Shown: positions 34,072 through 41,133 of the stretch, piece after piece
Layout of the letters: every line of letters begins with the position of its first letter
How positions within the stretch are numbered: the stretch's first letter is position 1
Source: an uncultured Chloroflexales bacterium
GTDB taxonomy: Bacteria; Chloroflexota; Chloroflexia; Chloroflexales; Chloroflexaceae
Direction: 5' to 3'
DNA length: 64,000 nucleotides
NCBI GenBank assembly: GCA_937902315.1
Contig: CALGUG010000054.1
Coordinates: 186,001 to 250,000, forward strand
The notes under the pieces: model-generated
Told to the model about the DNA's origin: nothing
Database searches by the model: none
The model's input: only the letters and a program-made list of their open reading frames with translations
Translations under genes and position numbers: made by a program

Positions 34072-34158
34072 CGAATAAGTATACTTGCTAGCAACCGAAG
34101 AGATAGCGCTAGTTGCGAAGGATCGCTCTGGCGCTATATTCGCATAAAAGGCTGAACA

Positions 34159-35205
34159 ATGGCACGACGTAGAAGACGCAACACAGAAGAAGACAGCATT
34201 GCAGGAGGCATAGTTGCAGCGGCGATCTTTGCCTACTTCCTACGAGGCAAGATCTGGGCTGGGCTTGTCGCTAACCCTCAGTATCTCACTTGGATCATTA
34301 TCGGAGCGAGTCTGACCATCTCGCTGATCATTTTTGGCTTCTGGCGTTTGCGCCTGCGATCAAAAGAGAACGCATATCGTCATCTCTTGACCGATCAGGC
34401 TCGTCTGCTGCAGCCGAGTCAATTCGAGCACTATATCGAGACGCTGCTGTTATCGCTGGGCTGGAGCGATGTAAGGCGAGTGGGTGGCTCGGGCGATGAG
34501 GGAGTCGATTTGTATGCCACTAAAGATGGGCTGCGTTATGTTGTGCAGTGTAAACGCTACAAAGATCTTGTGCCCCCGCACTATATCCGCGAGCTGTATG
34601 GGACGCTGCAAGCTAAACAGCTCGATCGAGCCCTGTTAGTTACGACCGGGCGAGTCTCGTGGCAGACGTGGGAATGGATCAAAGACAAACCGATCGAGAT
34701 CTGGGACGGGGCGCAGCTCGGCGCATTGATCGCGCCTTTGCAGCGTAGCCGGACGCAGCCTGACTACCTGATCAAACAGCGGCGGGCGGCCCGAATGCTC
34801 TTTGTAGGGTTAGCGATCTTCAATCTGGTGATGTTGCCGGTTGCCTTGATTGCACCGAGCTATCTGCCTCCGGCGAGCAGCCTAGCACGCTCGCAGACGG
34901 CAGCGCCCACAGCATCGCCTGTAGCGTCGCCCACTTCGCTGCCGGAGCCTACAGCGACTGCGGAGCCTCTTGAAGCGCGAGCCATAGCAGTGGTGGGCCA
35001 TGGTGGCAATCTGCGCGCGCAGCCTTCGCTGCAGGCCGAAGTGCTTCAACTGCTCGAAGTAGGTGATCAGCTGGAACTGCTTGGCATATCTGCGGATGGC
35101 CAATGGCTGGAGGTGAAAACAGAGCAAGCGGTAATAGGTTGGGTTCACAGGACACTACTAAGGATCGATCCAGAGCTTGAAGCTCAGTTAACACATAACC
35201 CATAA
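34159..35205 (+). CDS. Membrane-anchored Mrr-like restriction endonuclease with SH3-like domain
   Basis: The protein has 348 residues. After an arginine-rich start come two membrane helices (about 14-30 and 43-62), then an Mrr-cat nuclease domain (about 83-195) with SQFEHYIETLLLSLGW, GSGDEGVDL (D117) and VVQCKRYK (Q130, K132), the D-(Q/E)xK catalytic pattern. A third membrane helix (about 212-232), a Pro/Thr/Ser/Ala-rich linker and a bacterial SH3-like domain (about 275-335, LRAQPSLQAEVLQLLEVG, GWVHRTLL) follow. The nuclease would face the cytoplasm and the SH3-like domain probably the outside. It starts a three-gene run with a CARF-like protein and a Csx15-like protein, suggesting an anti-phage role tied to CRISPR signalling. 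Confidence 0.8.
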   Translation: MARRRRRNTEEDSIAGGIVAAAIFAYFLRGKIWAGLVANPQYLTWIIIGASLTISLIIFGFWRLRLRSKENAYRHLLTDQARLLQPSQFEHYIETLLLSLGWSDVRRVGGSGDEGVDLYATKDGLRYVVQCKRYKDLVPPHYIRELYGTLQAKQLDRALLVTTGRVSWQTWEWIKDKPIEIWDGAQLGALIAPLQRSRTQPDYLIKQRRAARMLFVGLAIFNLVMLPVALIAPSYLPPASSLARSQTAAPTASPVASPTSLPEPTATAEPLEARAIAVVGHGGNLRAQPSLQAEVLQLLEVGDQLELLGISADGQWLEVKTEQAVIGWVHRTLLRIDPELEAQLTHNP

Positions 35206-35218
35206 CGAAAGGCTAAGC

Positions 35219-35881
35219 ATGAGCGATTCAAATATGCACGAGCTGATCGATAAATGGTCGCAAAGGCTAGATATTTTGCGTCAACAAGTGGCGAGCTATG
35301 GCTTTGCTGATGCTCCTGCCCACCTTATTCTTCAAATACGAGAAGCTGAAAAACATGTGGAGGGTTTGGTTCTGAGCCGGACACAATCCATGTTTGATGC
35401 TAGGCATCTGGAAGCGAATCCACCGCCTCTGGCCAAAGGTTTGATTACGGCGGTAAGTATGCCTAATGGGGGTCAACGATTAGAAGATCTCGCCTCGTAT
35501 CAAGCTATTGACTACCATCGTCGCACTTTACGTCACTGTTGGTTGATCGCGACTTCGGCTAGAAATAAGCAGTCTTCGGAGCCAACGGCCTACCAATTGA
35601 AGGAACGATTTGAACGATATAAGCTTCCTTGTAGTATTCATATTGTCGAAAATGGCAGCGATCCACTTGAGGCTCGAAATTGTACGCAGAAGCTTTTACA
35701 GGAGATAGAGCTTGCTGGTGAGTTCCGCAACGACGAGCTGATCTGCGATATCACGAGCGGCACAAAGGCGATGACAGCTGGAATGGTGCTTGCATGTGGC
35801 ACTAAGTATCCGATGCAATATATGCTGAAATATGAAGATGGTTATCCTTCCCTTCCTATGCATTTCCAGGTTGATAATTGA
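35219..35881 (+). CDS. CARF-like protein with N-terminal helical adaptor (EAD-like)
   Basis: The 220-residue protein begins with a short helical segment (5-52, LIDKWSQRLDILRQQVASYG and a following LILQIREAEKHVEGL) that resembles effector-associated adaptor helices found at the N-termini of STAND, TIR and caspase-like defence proteins in Chloroflexota. The remainder has a Rossmann-like CARF character: HCWLIATSAR (106-115), then ELICDITSGTKAMTAGMVLA (173-192), the nucleotide-ring binding loop. There is no nuclease or HTH domain, so it could be a cyclic-oligoadenylate sensor that recruits another protein through the adaptor. It is 13 bp after the Mrr-like gene and 8 bp before the Csx15-like gene. 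The CARF call is good, the adaptor call tentative. Confidence 0.65.
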   Translation: MSDSNMHELIDKWSQRLDILRQQVASYGFADAPAHLILQIREAEKHVEGLVLSRTQSMFDARHLEANPPPLAKGLITAVSMPNGGQRLEDLASYQAIDYHRRTLRHCWLIATSARNKQSSEPTAYQLKERFERYKLPCSIHIVENGSDPLEARNCTQKLLQEIELAGEFRNDELICDITSGTKAMTAGMVLACGTKYPMQYMLKYEDGYPSLPMHFQVDN

Positions 35882-35889
35882 GGAACGAT

Positions 35890-36270
35890 ATGTTGATTTT
35901 GAATTTTAGCCATCCGCTGACCGAAGATCAGCAGAAGCAGATTATGGCGCTGTTGCAGGTCGAACAGCTCGAATTGCGCGATATTAAGGTCCATATCGAT
36001 CGCAGCATTCCTCTGAGCGAGGTAGCGCGCGACTTGGCCCATGCCGCCAAGCTCTCTTCGCACGAATGGCAGACCACGCCCTTTGTGATCAACCCGCCCG
36101 GCTTGGCGCCCTTGGCCTTGGCTTTAGTCGCCGAGATCCACGGTCGCAGCGGCGCCTTCCCGAGTATGCTCAACTTACGCCCCGTGACTGATGTGGTACC
36201 TACACGCTACGAAGTGGCTGAAGTAGTCAATCTGCAACAACAGCGCGATCAGGCTCGTGCCCGTCGTTAG
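35890..36270 (+). CDS. Small CRISPR-associated protein, tentatively Csx15-like
   Basis: ATG at 35890, eight bases after GAGGAACG, gives 126 residues starting MLILNFSHPLTEDQQKQI; an upstream TTG overlapping the previous stop is possible. Conserved-looking elements are HEWQTTPFVINPPGLAPLAL, LVAEIHGRSGAFPSMLNLRP and EVAEVVNLQQQRD. I recall this pattern from small proteins annotated Csx15 near type III loci of Chloroflexota, but this is memory of a family and not a search. No catalytic motif is evident. Its place after a CARF-like gene fits a messenger-related role. Confidence 0.5.
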   Translation: MLILNFSHPLTEDQQKQIMALLQVEQLELRDIKVHIDRSIPLSEVARDLAHAAKLSSHEWQTTPFVINPPGLAPLALALVAEIHGRSGAFPSMLNLRPVTDVVPTRYEVAEVVNLQQQRDQARARR

Positions 36271-36345
36271 CCTAAGCGATGCTTCTCGCATATAATCAGC
36301 TCCACGATCGATGTATTGCGCATCGCAGCTGTATCGGGGTTGATT

Positions 36346-37218
36346 ATGAGTCTGATCGGTCTGGTTCTCGTTCTCTTTGCGGCGCTACTGCATGCAACTT
36401 GGAACTTCCTTTCCAAACGGGTTGCTGGCGGTAGCGCTTTTACATGGCTATGCGACTGTTGTGGCAGTTGTCTCTGGGCGCCGGTTGTACTGATCTTCAT
36501 CTATTTCGATCGACCGCACTTCACATGGGCCGCCTTGGGCGCGATCGGCGTCAGCGCCCTGTTGCAAGCCTCCTACCTCTTCTTTCTGCAGCGCGGCTAT
36601 AAAATCGGCGACTTCTCGCTGGTCTACCCGATCGCGCGCGGCTGTGGAGCGGGCGGAGCGATGCTGGGCGGCGTGCTGATACTGGGCGAATCGCTCTCGC
36701 TGTTGAGCGGCGCGGGCGCACTGATTCTGCTGAGCGGCATTCTGCTGATCGCCACCAGCTCGGGCCGTGCGAGCGCCGCCAACCAAGGCAACCATCGCGC
36801 CAGCATCGCCTATGGCTTAGCGACCGGGCTCTGCATTATGAGCTACACGCTTTGGGACAAAACCTCGGTGACAAGCATCGGACTCGCGCCGCTGCTGCTC
36901 TATTATGGCGTCGTCTTCTCGCGCACGCTGGCGCTGGCCCCGCTGGCCTACCGCCAACGCAGCCAAGTCGCCGAGTTATGGCGCAAACACAAAGCCTCGG
37001 CGATCGCGGTGGGCCTGCTGATGTTTATGAGCTATGTGATCGTCTTGAGCGCGATGACCTTCAGCAACGCCAGCATCGTCGCGCCCGTGCGCGAAACCAG
37101 CATTCTGTTTGGGGCGATTATGGGCCAAGGTCTTCTGAAAGAAGGCGATACAAAACGGCGTCTAAGCGCCGCAGCTTTGATCGTGCTCGGCCTAGCGGGC
37201 ATTATCAGCGGATCATAA
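36346..37218 (+). CDS. EamA/DMT-family transporter
   Basis: A start at ATG 36346 gives 290 residues with ten hydrophobic helices in two EamA halves. The first half shows LHATWNFLSKR (early Trp-Asn motif) and YPIARGCGAGGAMLGGVLILG; the second ends with GAIMGQGLLKEGDTKRRLSA. These are metabolite or drug efflux carriers of unknown substrate. An upstream TTG start at 36316 cannot be excluded. The gene stands alone after the CRISPR-linked operon. Confidence 0.85.
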   Translation: MSLIGLVLVLFAALLHATWNFLSKRVAGGSAFTWLCDCCGSCLWAPVVLIFIYFDRPHFTWAALGAIGVSALLQASYLFFLQRGYKIGDFSLVYPIARGCGAGGAMLGGVLILGESLSLLSGAGALILLSGILLIATSSGRASAANQGNHRASIAYGLATGLCIMSYTLWDKTSVTSIGLAPLLLYYGVVFSRTLALAPLAYRQRSQVAELWRKHKASAIAVGLLMFMSYVIVLSAMTFSNASIVAPVRETSILFGAIMGQGLLKEGDTKRRLSAAALIVLGLAGIISGS

Positions 37219-37260
37219 ACAAATTGCTTCCAGAGCTTATACTTACATCTATAGTACGAT

Positions 37261-37302
37261 TTGTATCTAATGATTTTAGAATATAATCTAATGGCATTAG
37301 AT
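37261..37302 (+). promoter_or_regulatory. Promoter and operator of the hydrolase-TetR operon
   Basis: ATCTAAT-GGC-ATTAGAT (37286-37302) is a perfect 7-bp palindrome overlapping a TATAAT -10 box (37282-37287). A second ATCTAAT half-site lies at 37265-37271, 21 bp upstream, two helical turns away. The downstream TetR protein is the natural candidate repressor. Confidence 0.7.
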
Positions 37303-37329
37303 AATGAGATGTAAGAGGGGTGATGGGAG

Positions 37330-38148
37330 ATGACACACTACCTTGAGCGACTTGAGGGACGAATCGCATACGATGTTCAAGGTAAGGGGCCGCTGCTGAT
37401 CTGTCTGCCAGCTGGGGGCGATCTGCGCTCGAGCTATCGTTTTATCGACCACTGCCTAGCGACCAGCGGCTATCGCGTCGCTACAATGGATCTACGCGGT
37501 TTGGGCGATTCAAGTTTCACTTGGTCGAGCTATTCGGCCCAAGCCGTTGCGAGCGACATCATCGCTTTGATCGATGCGCTCGGCGAGCGCACGGCCACAC
37601 TGATCGCCTCATCGGTCAGCTGCGCGGCGGCGGTGGTGGCGGCCAGCCAAGCGCCCGAGCGCATCGATGGGCTGGTGCTGAACGGCTCCTACGCCCAAGC
37701 GGCTCCGCGCTGGATGCTGCAACTGATCAGCAATCTGGCCCTCAATCCGCTCTTCGGGCGCATGGCCTTTTTGCAATTCCAGAGCACACTCTATCGTCGC
37801 AAGCCGCTCGACTTCGCCGCCTATCGCAAGCAGGTCTCCCATATGCTGAGCGACCCTCAGCGCCTGCGCGCCCTGCGCCTGCTGTTTAGCGAGGTCGGCG
37901 AGTGGGATAGCCAGATCGAGACCATTCGCGTGCCGACCCTGATCTGTATGGGCAGCCACGATCGCGATTTCGCTGATCCCGCTGGCGAGGCCCACAAGCT
38001 GGCCCAACGCATGCGCCGCGCCTCCGCGCGCGTCCAGCTCTTCGAAGGCGCTGGCCACTACCCCTATGTCGAGATGCCGGAGCGTTTTCTGCAACACCTC
38101 CATCACTTTCTAAGCGATTCGGTCTACGCTTTAGAGCGAGAGGTTTAG
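37330..38148 (+). CDS. Alpha/beta hydrolase
   Basis: This 272-residue protein has the fold's usual signposts: LLICLPAGGDLRSSYRF (oxyanion region), MDLRGLGDSS, the nucleophile elbow region LIASSVSCAAAVV, CMGSHDRDF for the acidic residue and EGAGHYPYVEMPERF for the catalytic His. The elbow lacks the normal G-x-S-x-G glycines (A-S-S-V-S), which is unusual. It may hydrolyse an ester or act as a proteinase-like hydrolase; the substrate is unknown. The TetR gene follows after three bases. Confidence 0.85.
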   Translation: MTHYLERLEGRIAYDVQGKGPLLICLPAGGDLRSSYRFIDHCLATSGYRVATMDLRGLGDSSFTWSSYSAQAVASDIIALIDALGERTATLIASSVSCAAAVVAASQAPERIDGLVLNGSYAQAAPRWMLQLISNLALNPLFGRMAFLQFQSTLYRRKPLDFAAYRKQVSHMLSDPQRLRALRLLFSEVGEWDSQIETIRVPTLICMGSHDRDFADPAGEAHKLAQRMRRASARVQLFEGAGHYPYVEMPERFLQHLHHFLSDSVYALEREV

Positions 38149-38151
38149 ACC

Positions 38152-38727
38152 ATGAGCCAGCGAGCGGGTCTGAGCCGCGAGAAAGTGCTGCAGATCGCCA
38201 GCGATCTCAGCGACCAACACGGCCTTCACAACCTCAGTATGTCGCTGTTGGCGGCCCAGCTTCAGGTGCGCACTCCCACCCTCTACCACTACATCGACAG
38301 CTTAGCCGCCCTGCGCCGCGCCTTAGCCTTGCGCGCCCTCGACCTGATCGGCGAACAGCTCGGACAGGCCATTATGGGCAAGTCAGGCCGTGAGGCGCTG
38401 CACGGGCTGGCCTACGCCCTGCGCGACTTCGCCCAAGCTCATCCGGGTCTCTACGAAGCGGCCCAAGCGGCGCCCGCCAGCCACGACCAGGAGTGGCGAG
38501 CGAGCGGGCGCAGAGTGGTCGACATTATGCGGCGCGCCTTCGATGCCTATCAACTCGATGAAGAGCAGAGCCGCCAAGCTGTGCGTATGTTGCGCAGCAT
38601 GCTGCATGGCTGCATCGCGCTGGAACGCCTTGATGGCTTCGGCGTTCCCCATGCGGCCGAGGATACCTTCCAAGCCCTGCTGCTCGCCCTCGAGCTCTAC
38701 CTCACACAGCGCCCACCTCGAGACTAG
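38152..38727 (+). CDS. TetR-family repressor
   Basis: The 191-residue protein has an N-terminal HTH (LSMSLLAAQLQVRTPTLYHY at about 24-43) and a C-terminal ligand-binding domain of the WHG type (VRMLRSMLHGCIALE). It is co-transcribed with the hydrolase and most likely binds the palindrome at 37286-37302, forming an autoregulated detoxification or resistance unit. Confidence 0.9.
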   Translation: MSQRAGLSREKVLQIASDLSDQHGLHNLSMSLLAAQLQVRTPTLYHYIDSLAALRRALALRALDLIGEQLGQAIMGKSGREALHGLAYALRDFAQAHPGLYEAAQAAPASHDQEWRASGRRVVDIMRRAFDAYQLDEEQSRQAVRMLRSMLHGCIALERLDGFGVPHAAEDTFQALLLALELYLTQRPPRD

Positions 38728-38985
38728 AACACTTTTTCGTGTTCGCTCAAAATGGCACATTTTTAGAAAAGTGGAGATTAGTGTCGGGCTGAAACAAAAA
38801 GACCCGATTCCGCGTAATAGTGCATGGCAAAGCCCAATAGCGCGCAGCGAGATTCGCAAAAGTCTTCAAAAATTGGGGTATTGCATTTGTAGAACACGTG
38901 TGCTATACTGTAGATACGAGAAAACCAGTATGAGGATGATCTGGGGTTCCAGCCGTGGATCATCGGTCACAGAAGGATTACGAGT

Positions 38986-39150
38986 ATGTACCGCAAAGAA
39001 ATTGTGTATGATCGTGAAACACGTGACTATGCGATGTATCTTGATGACGAGTTAGTAGGTTTCGCTCGCAGCTATCACGAGGCCGAGACCATCCTTGACC
39101 AACTGGTGTTTGAACTGTTAAGTGGCCACTACTTTCGCGAAGCTGCGTAA
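38986..39150 (+). CDS. Small conserved-type hypothetical protein (54 aa)
   Basis: ATG at 38986, preceded by AGAAGGA, gives 54 residues: it starts MYRKEIVYDRETRDYAMYLD and continues DELVGFARSYHEAETILDQL. The composition, good ribosome-binding site and clear reading frame make it a real gene. Proteins of this look occur in Chloroflexota plasmids and integrated elements, as far as I recall, but the function is unknown. Confidence 0.65.
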   Translation: MYRKEIVYDRETRDYAMYLDDELVGFARSYHEAETILDQLVFELLSGHYFREAA

Positions 39151-39277
39151 GCTCCGGAACTGGCGACTCGCTAGCCTGCCACTCTTCAAACAGACCTGTC
39201 ACCAGTGGTTGCTGGCTCGCCTGAGCTTCAGTTTTATTCGCGTTTTAATACGGGTCGGCGCTTTAGTGCTGCGTTAA
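39122..39277 (+). CDS. Possible overlapping small basic protein (51 aa)
   Basis: A GTG start inside the end of the preceding gene, in another frame, gives 51 residues rich in Arg, Leu and Lys (FAKLRKLRNWRLASLPLF). It ends within the hairpin at 39252. A codon-based test would be needed; it may be chance. Confidence 0.25.
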   Translation: MATTFAKLRKLRNWRLASLPLFKQTCHQWLLARLSFSFIRVLIRVGALVLR

Positions 39278-39324
39278 CGGGCGATCTCCCGTTAAGCTGC
39301 GGCCTAGCAGCGTCGGCCCTTTTT
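39252..39324 (+). terminator. Branched hairpin ending in a T-run
   Basis: An outer stem GGGTCGGCGCT/AGCGTCGGCCC (with G-T pairs) encloses a perfect inner hairpin TTAACGGG-CGATCT-CCCGTTAA (39274-39295) and is followed by five Ts. It probably terminates the transcript of the 54-aa gene, or is the 3' part of a small RNA. Confidence 0.65.
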
Positions 39325-39411
39325 ATGTCCTCCCTAAACTGGCGAGTCCATCTCTGCGCCCATGTTCATCACTTTCAGGCGTAAAAGCTCCTATCCTCCC
39401 ATTCAGTCCTT

Positions 39412-39431
39412 ACCGCGTCCGCCTTCGGCTA
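39412..39431 (-). repeat. Interspersed repeat core, copy 7
   Basis: Reverse complement of the core with one difference (ACCGCG instead of AGCGCG). Confidence 0.7.
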
Positions 39432-39464
39432 TCAGAGTCCTTTCCATCCATTCGGCTGATTGGC

Positions 39465-39512
39465 CCTCTCCCCCCGACCCCCTCTCCCGCTTCGCAGGCG
39501 AGGGGGAGAATG
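39465..39512. repeat. CCCTCTCCC-type palindromic repeat, copy 3
   Basis: CCCTCTCCCCCCGACCCC followed by CTCTCCCGC, a short loop and GGCGAGGGGGAG; the third member of the family also seen at 10313-10350 and 16174-16216. Confidence 0.6.
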
Positions 39513-39544
39513 GCTACAGCGCCCCAAAAACTAATTTTTACCTT

Positions 39545-39850
39545 TTCACCACTGAGGCACTGAGGCACTGAGAAAAAAGATGGAGAAAAGACGTTGGCTG
39601 AGCCAGTCGAAGCCAAGATCAACGCTTATTTTCACCACTGAGGCACTAAGGCACTGAGAGAAAAAAGAACGTTGGCTGAGCCAGTCGAAGCCAAGATCAA
39701 CGCTTATTTTTACCACTGAGGCACTAAGGCACTGAGAGAAAAGATGGAGAAAAGACGTTGGCTGAGCCAGTCGAAGCCAAGATCAACGCTTATTTTCACC
39801 ACTGAGGCACTAAGGCACTGAGAAAAAAGATGGAGAAAAGACGTTGGCTG
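39545..39850 (+). repeat. Tandem array, about 3.6 units of 79-86 bp
   Basis: Units begin with CACCACTGAGGCACTAAGGC and continue through ACGTTGGCTGAGCCAGTCGA to CAACGCTTATTTT. Starts are near 39546, 39632, 39711 and 39796. The units differ by a small internal deletion (AAGATGGAGAA missing in the second). Confidence 0.88.
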
Positions 39851-40043
39851 TGGTTCGGCAAGCGGTTCCTGAGCTTGTCGAAGGGCCGGGTACGTGAGCG
39901 GCTTGCCAAAGGACAAGGTATGGCTTAATCGGCATAGCGCTTAAGCCCATAATTCCAAACCCTTTAAAAAACTCTGTGACTCAGTGTCTCGTGTGGGGAA
40001 TAACAAATGCAGCTAGCCGCCGAATGTTTGGAAGGGATGTTGA

Positions 40044-40063
40044 TAGCCGTAGGCGGACGCGCT
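40044..40063 (+). repeat. Interspersed repeat core, copy 8
   Basis: TAGCCGTAGGCGGACGCGCT, followed by AGAAGCCGAATG as in the full-length copy. Confidence 0.8.
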
Positions 40064-40218
40064 AGAAGCCGAATGTACTGTAGAGCTATCTCCGCCAAAG
40101 CTTGCAAAAGGCCCAAGCTGAAATGAAGTTGCTCACGTACCCTGATCCTGTCGAAGGGCCGAATACGTGAGCGGTTTGTAAAAAGCCTCAGTGTCTCGCT
40201 GCCTCATCAGTGGTGCAG

Positions 40219-41133
40219 CTAAATCCGGCGGGTTGGGTCGAGCGCGTCGCGCAGGCCGTCGGCCAAGAAGTTCAGCCCCATCAAAAAGAGTGTGATCGCC
40301 AGACCGGGCGCGATGCCGTACCAAGCGGCTTGGCGCATATAGGTGCGGCTATCGGCCAGCATGCCGCCCCACGATGGCTCGGGCGGTTGGGCGCCCAAAC
40401 CGAGGAAGCTCAGACCGGCTTCCAGAAAGACCGCGCTGGCCATGCCCAAGGCGACTTGGGTCAGGATGGGCGGCAAAATGTTGGGCAGAATGTGGCGAAA
40501 GATGATGGTCGGCACTGGGACGCCTAGGCTGCGGGCCGCCAGCACATACTCCTTCTCGCGCTCGGCCAGCACCCCCGCGCGTGCCAAGCGAGCGTAGCCG
40601 GGCAGGCTGATGATCGCGACCGCCAAGCCGACGTTGAAGACGCCCGGCCCCAGCATAGCCGAGATCGCGATGGCGATCAGTACGCCCGGGAAGGCCAAGA
40701 GCGTATCCCAGAGGCGCATGGTGACGCTCTCGAACCAGCCGCCGAGGTAGCCAGCCAGCATGCCGAGCGAGACGCCGATCAGCGAGCCAGCGCCGACCGC
40801 GACCACGCCTACCAGCAGGGCCAAACGCGCCCCGTACAGAATGCGGCTGAGCAAGTCGCGCCCCAGCTCGTCGGTGCCGAGCCAATACTGGCCCGAAGGC
40901 GGCTGCAGCTCAGAGCCGATAAACTGCTCGATCGGATCGTAGGGCGCGAGAATCGGCGCGAACAGGCCAGCGCAGAACACGATCGCAAAGCAGACCAGCC
41001 CGATCTGGCCCGAGGGCGAGCGCAGCAGGCGGCGCAGCGTCAGGCGTAGCATGCCGACGCGAGCGACTTCGCGCTCTGGGCTGTGCGGAACGGGGCGCGA
41101 GCTATCGAGTTGGGCCGAAGAGGGATTCGTCAT
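40219..41133 (-). CDS. ABC permease, DppC/OppC type
   Basis: The 304-residue integral membrane protein has a cytoplasmic N-terminus, five to six helices, and the EAA loop ARSLGVPVPTIIFRHILPNI near residue 210 that couples to the ATPase. An N-terminal OppC-type segment (GQIGLVCFAIVF) and YWLGTDELGRDLLSRIL are typical. It carries peptides, nickel or glycosides with its partner DppB; here the operon suggests a carbohydrate ligand. No ATP-binding subunit gene follows; the operon ends in repeats. Confidence 0.9.
   Translation of the reverse strand: MTNPSSAQLDSSRPVPHSPEREVARVGMLRLTLRRLLRSPSGQIGLVCFAIVFCAGLFAPILAPYDPIEQFIGSELQPPSGQYWLGTDELGRDLLSRILYGARLALLVGVVAVGAGSLIGVSLGMLAGYLGGWFESVTMRLWDTLLAFPGVLIAIAISAMLGPGVFNVGLAVAIISLPGYARLARAGVLAEREKEYVLAARSLGVPVPTIIFRHILPNILPPILTQVALGMASAVFLEAGLSFLGLGAQPPEPSWGGMLADSRTYMRQAAWYGIAPGLAITLFLMGLNFLADGLRDALDPTRRI

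Larger units (their letters stand above)
39325..40218. other. Repeat-filled gene-free region
   Basis: No gene is seen in nearly 0.9 kb. The region holds two interspersed repeat cores, a CCCTCTCCC palindrome (39465-39512), a tandem array (39545-39850) and CTTCGACAAGCTCAGG-type fragments (about 39865 and 40140). Confidence 0.7.

Noticed and set aside
39545..39850. The tandem array as a CRISPR array for the Cmr system
   Set aside because: The units are nearly identical over their whole 79-86 bp; there are no unique spacers between short constant repeats.
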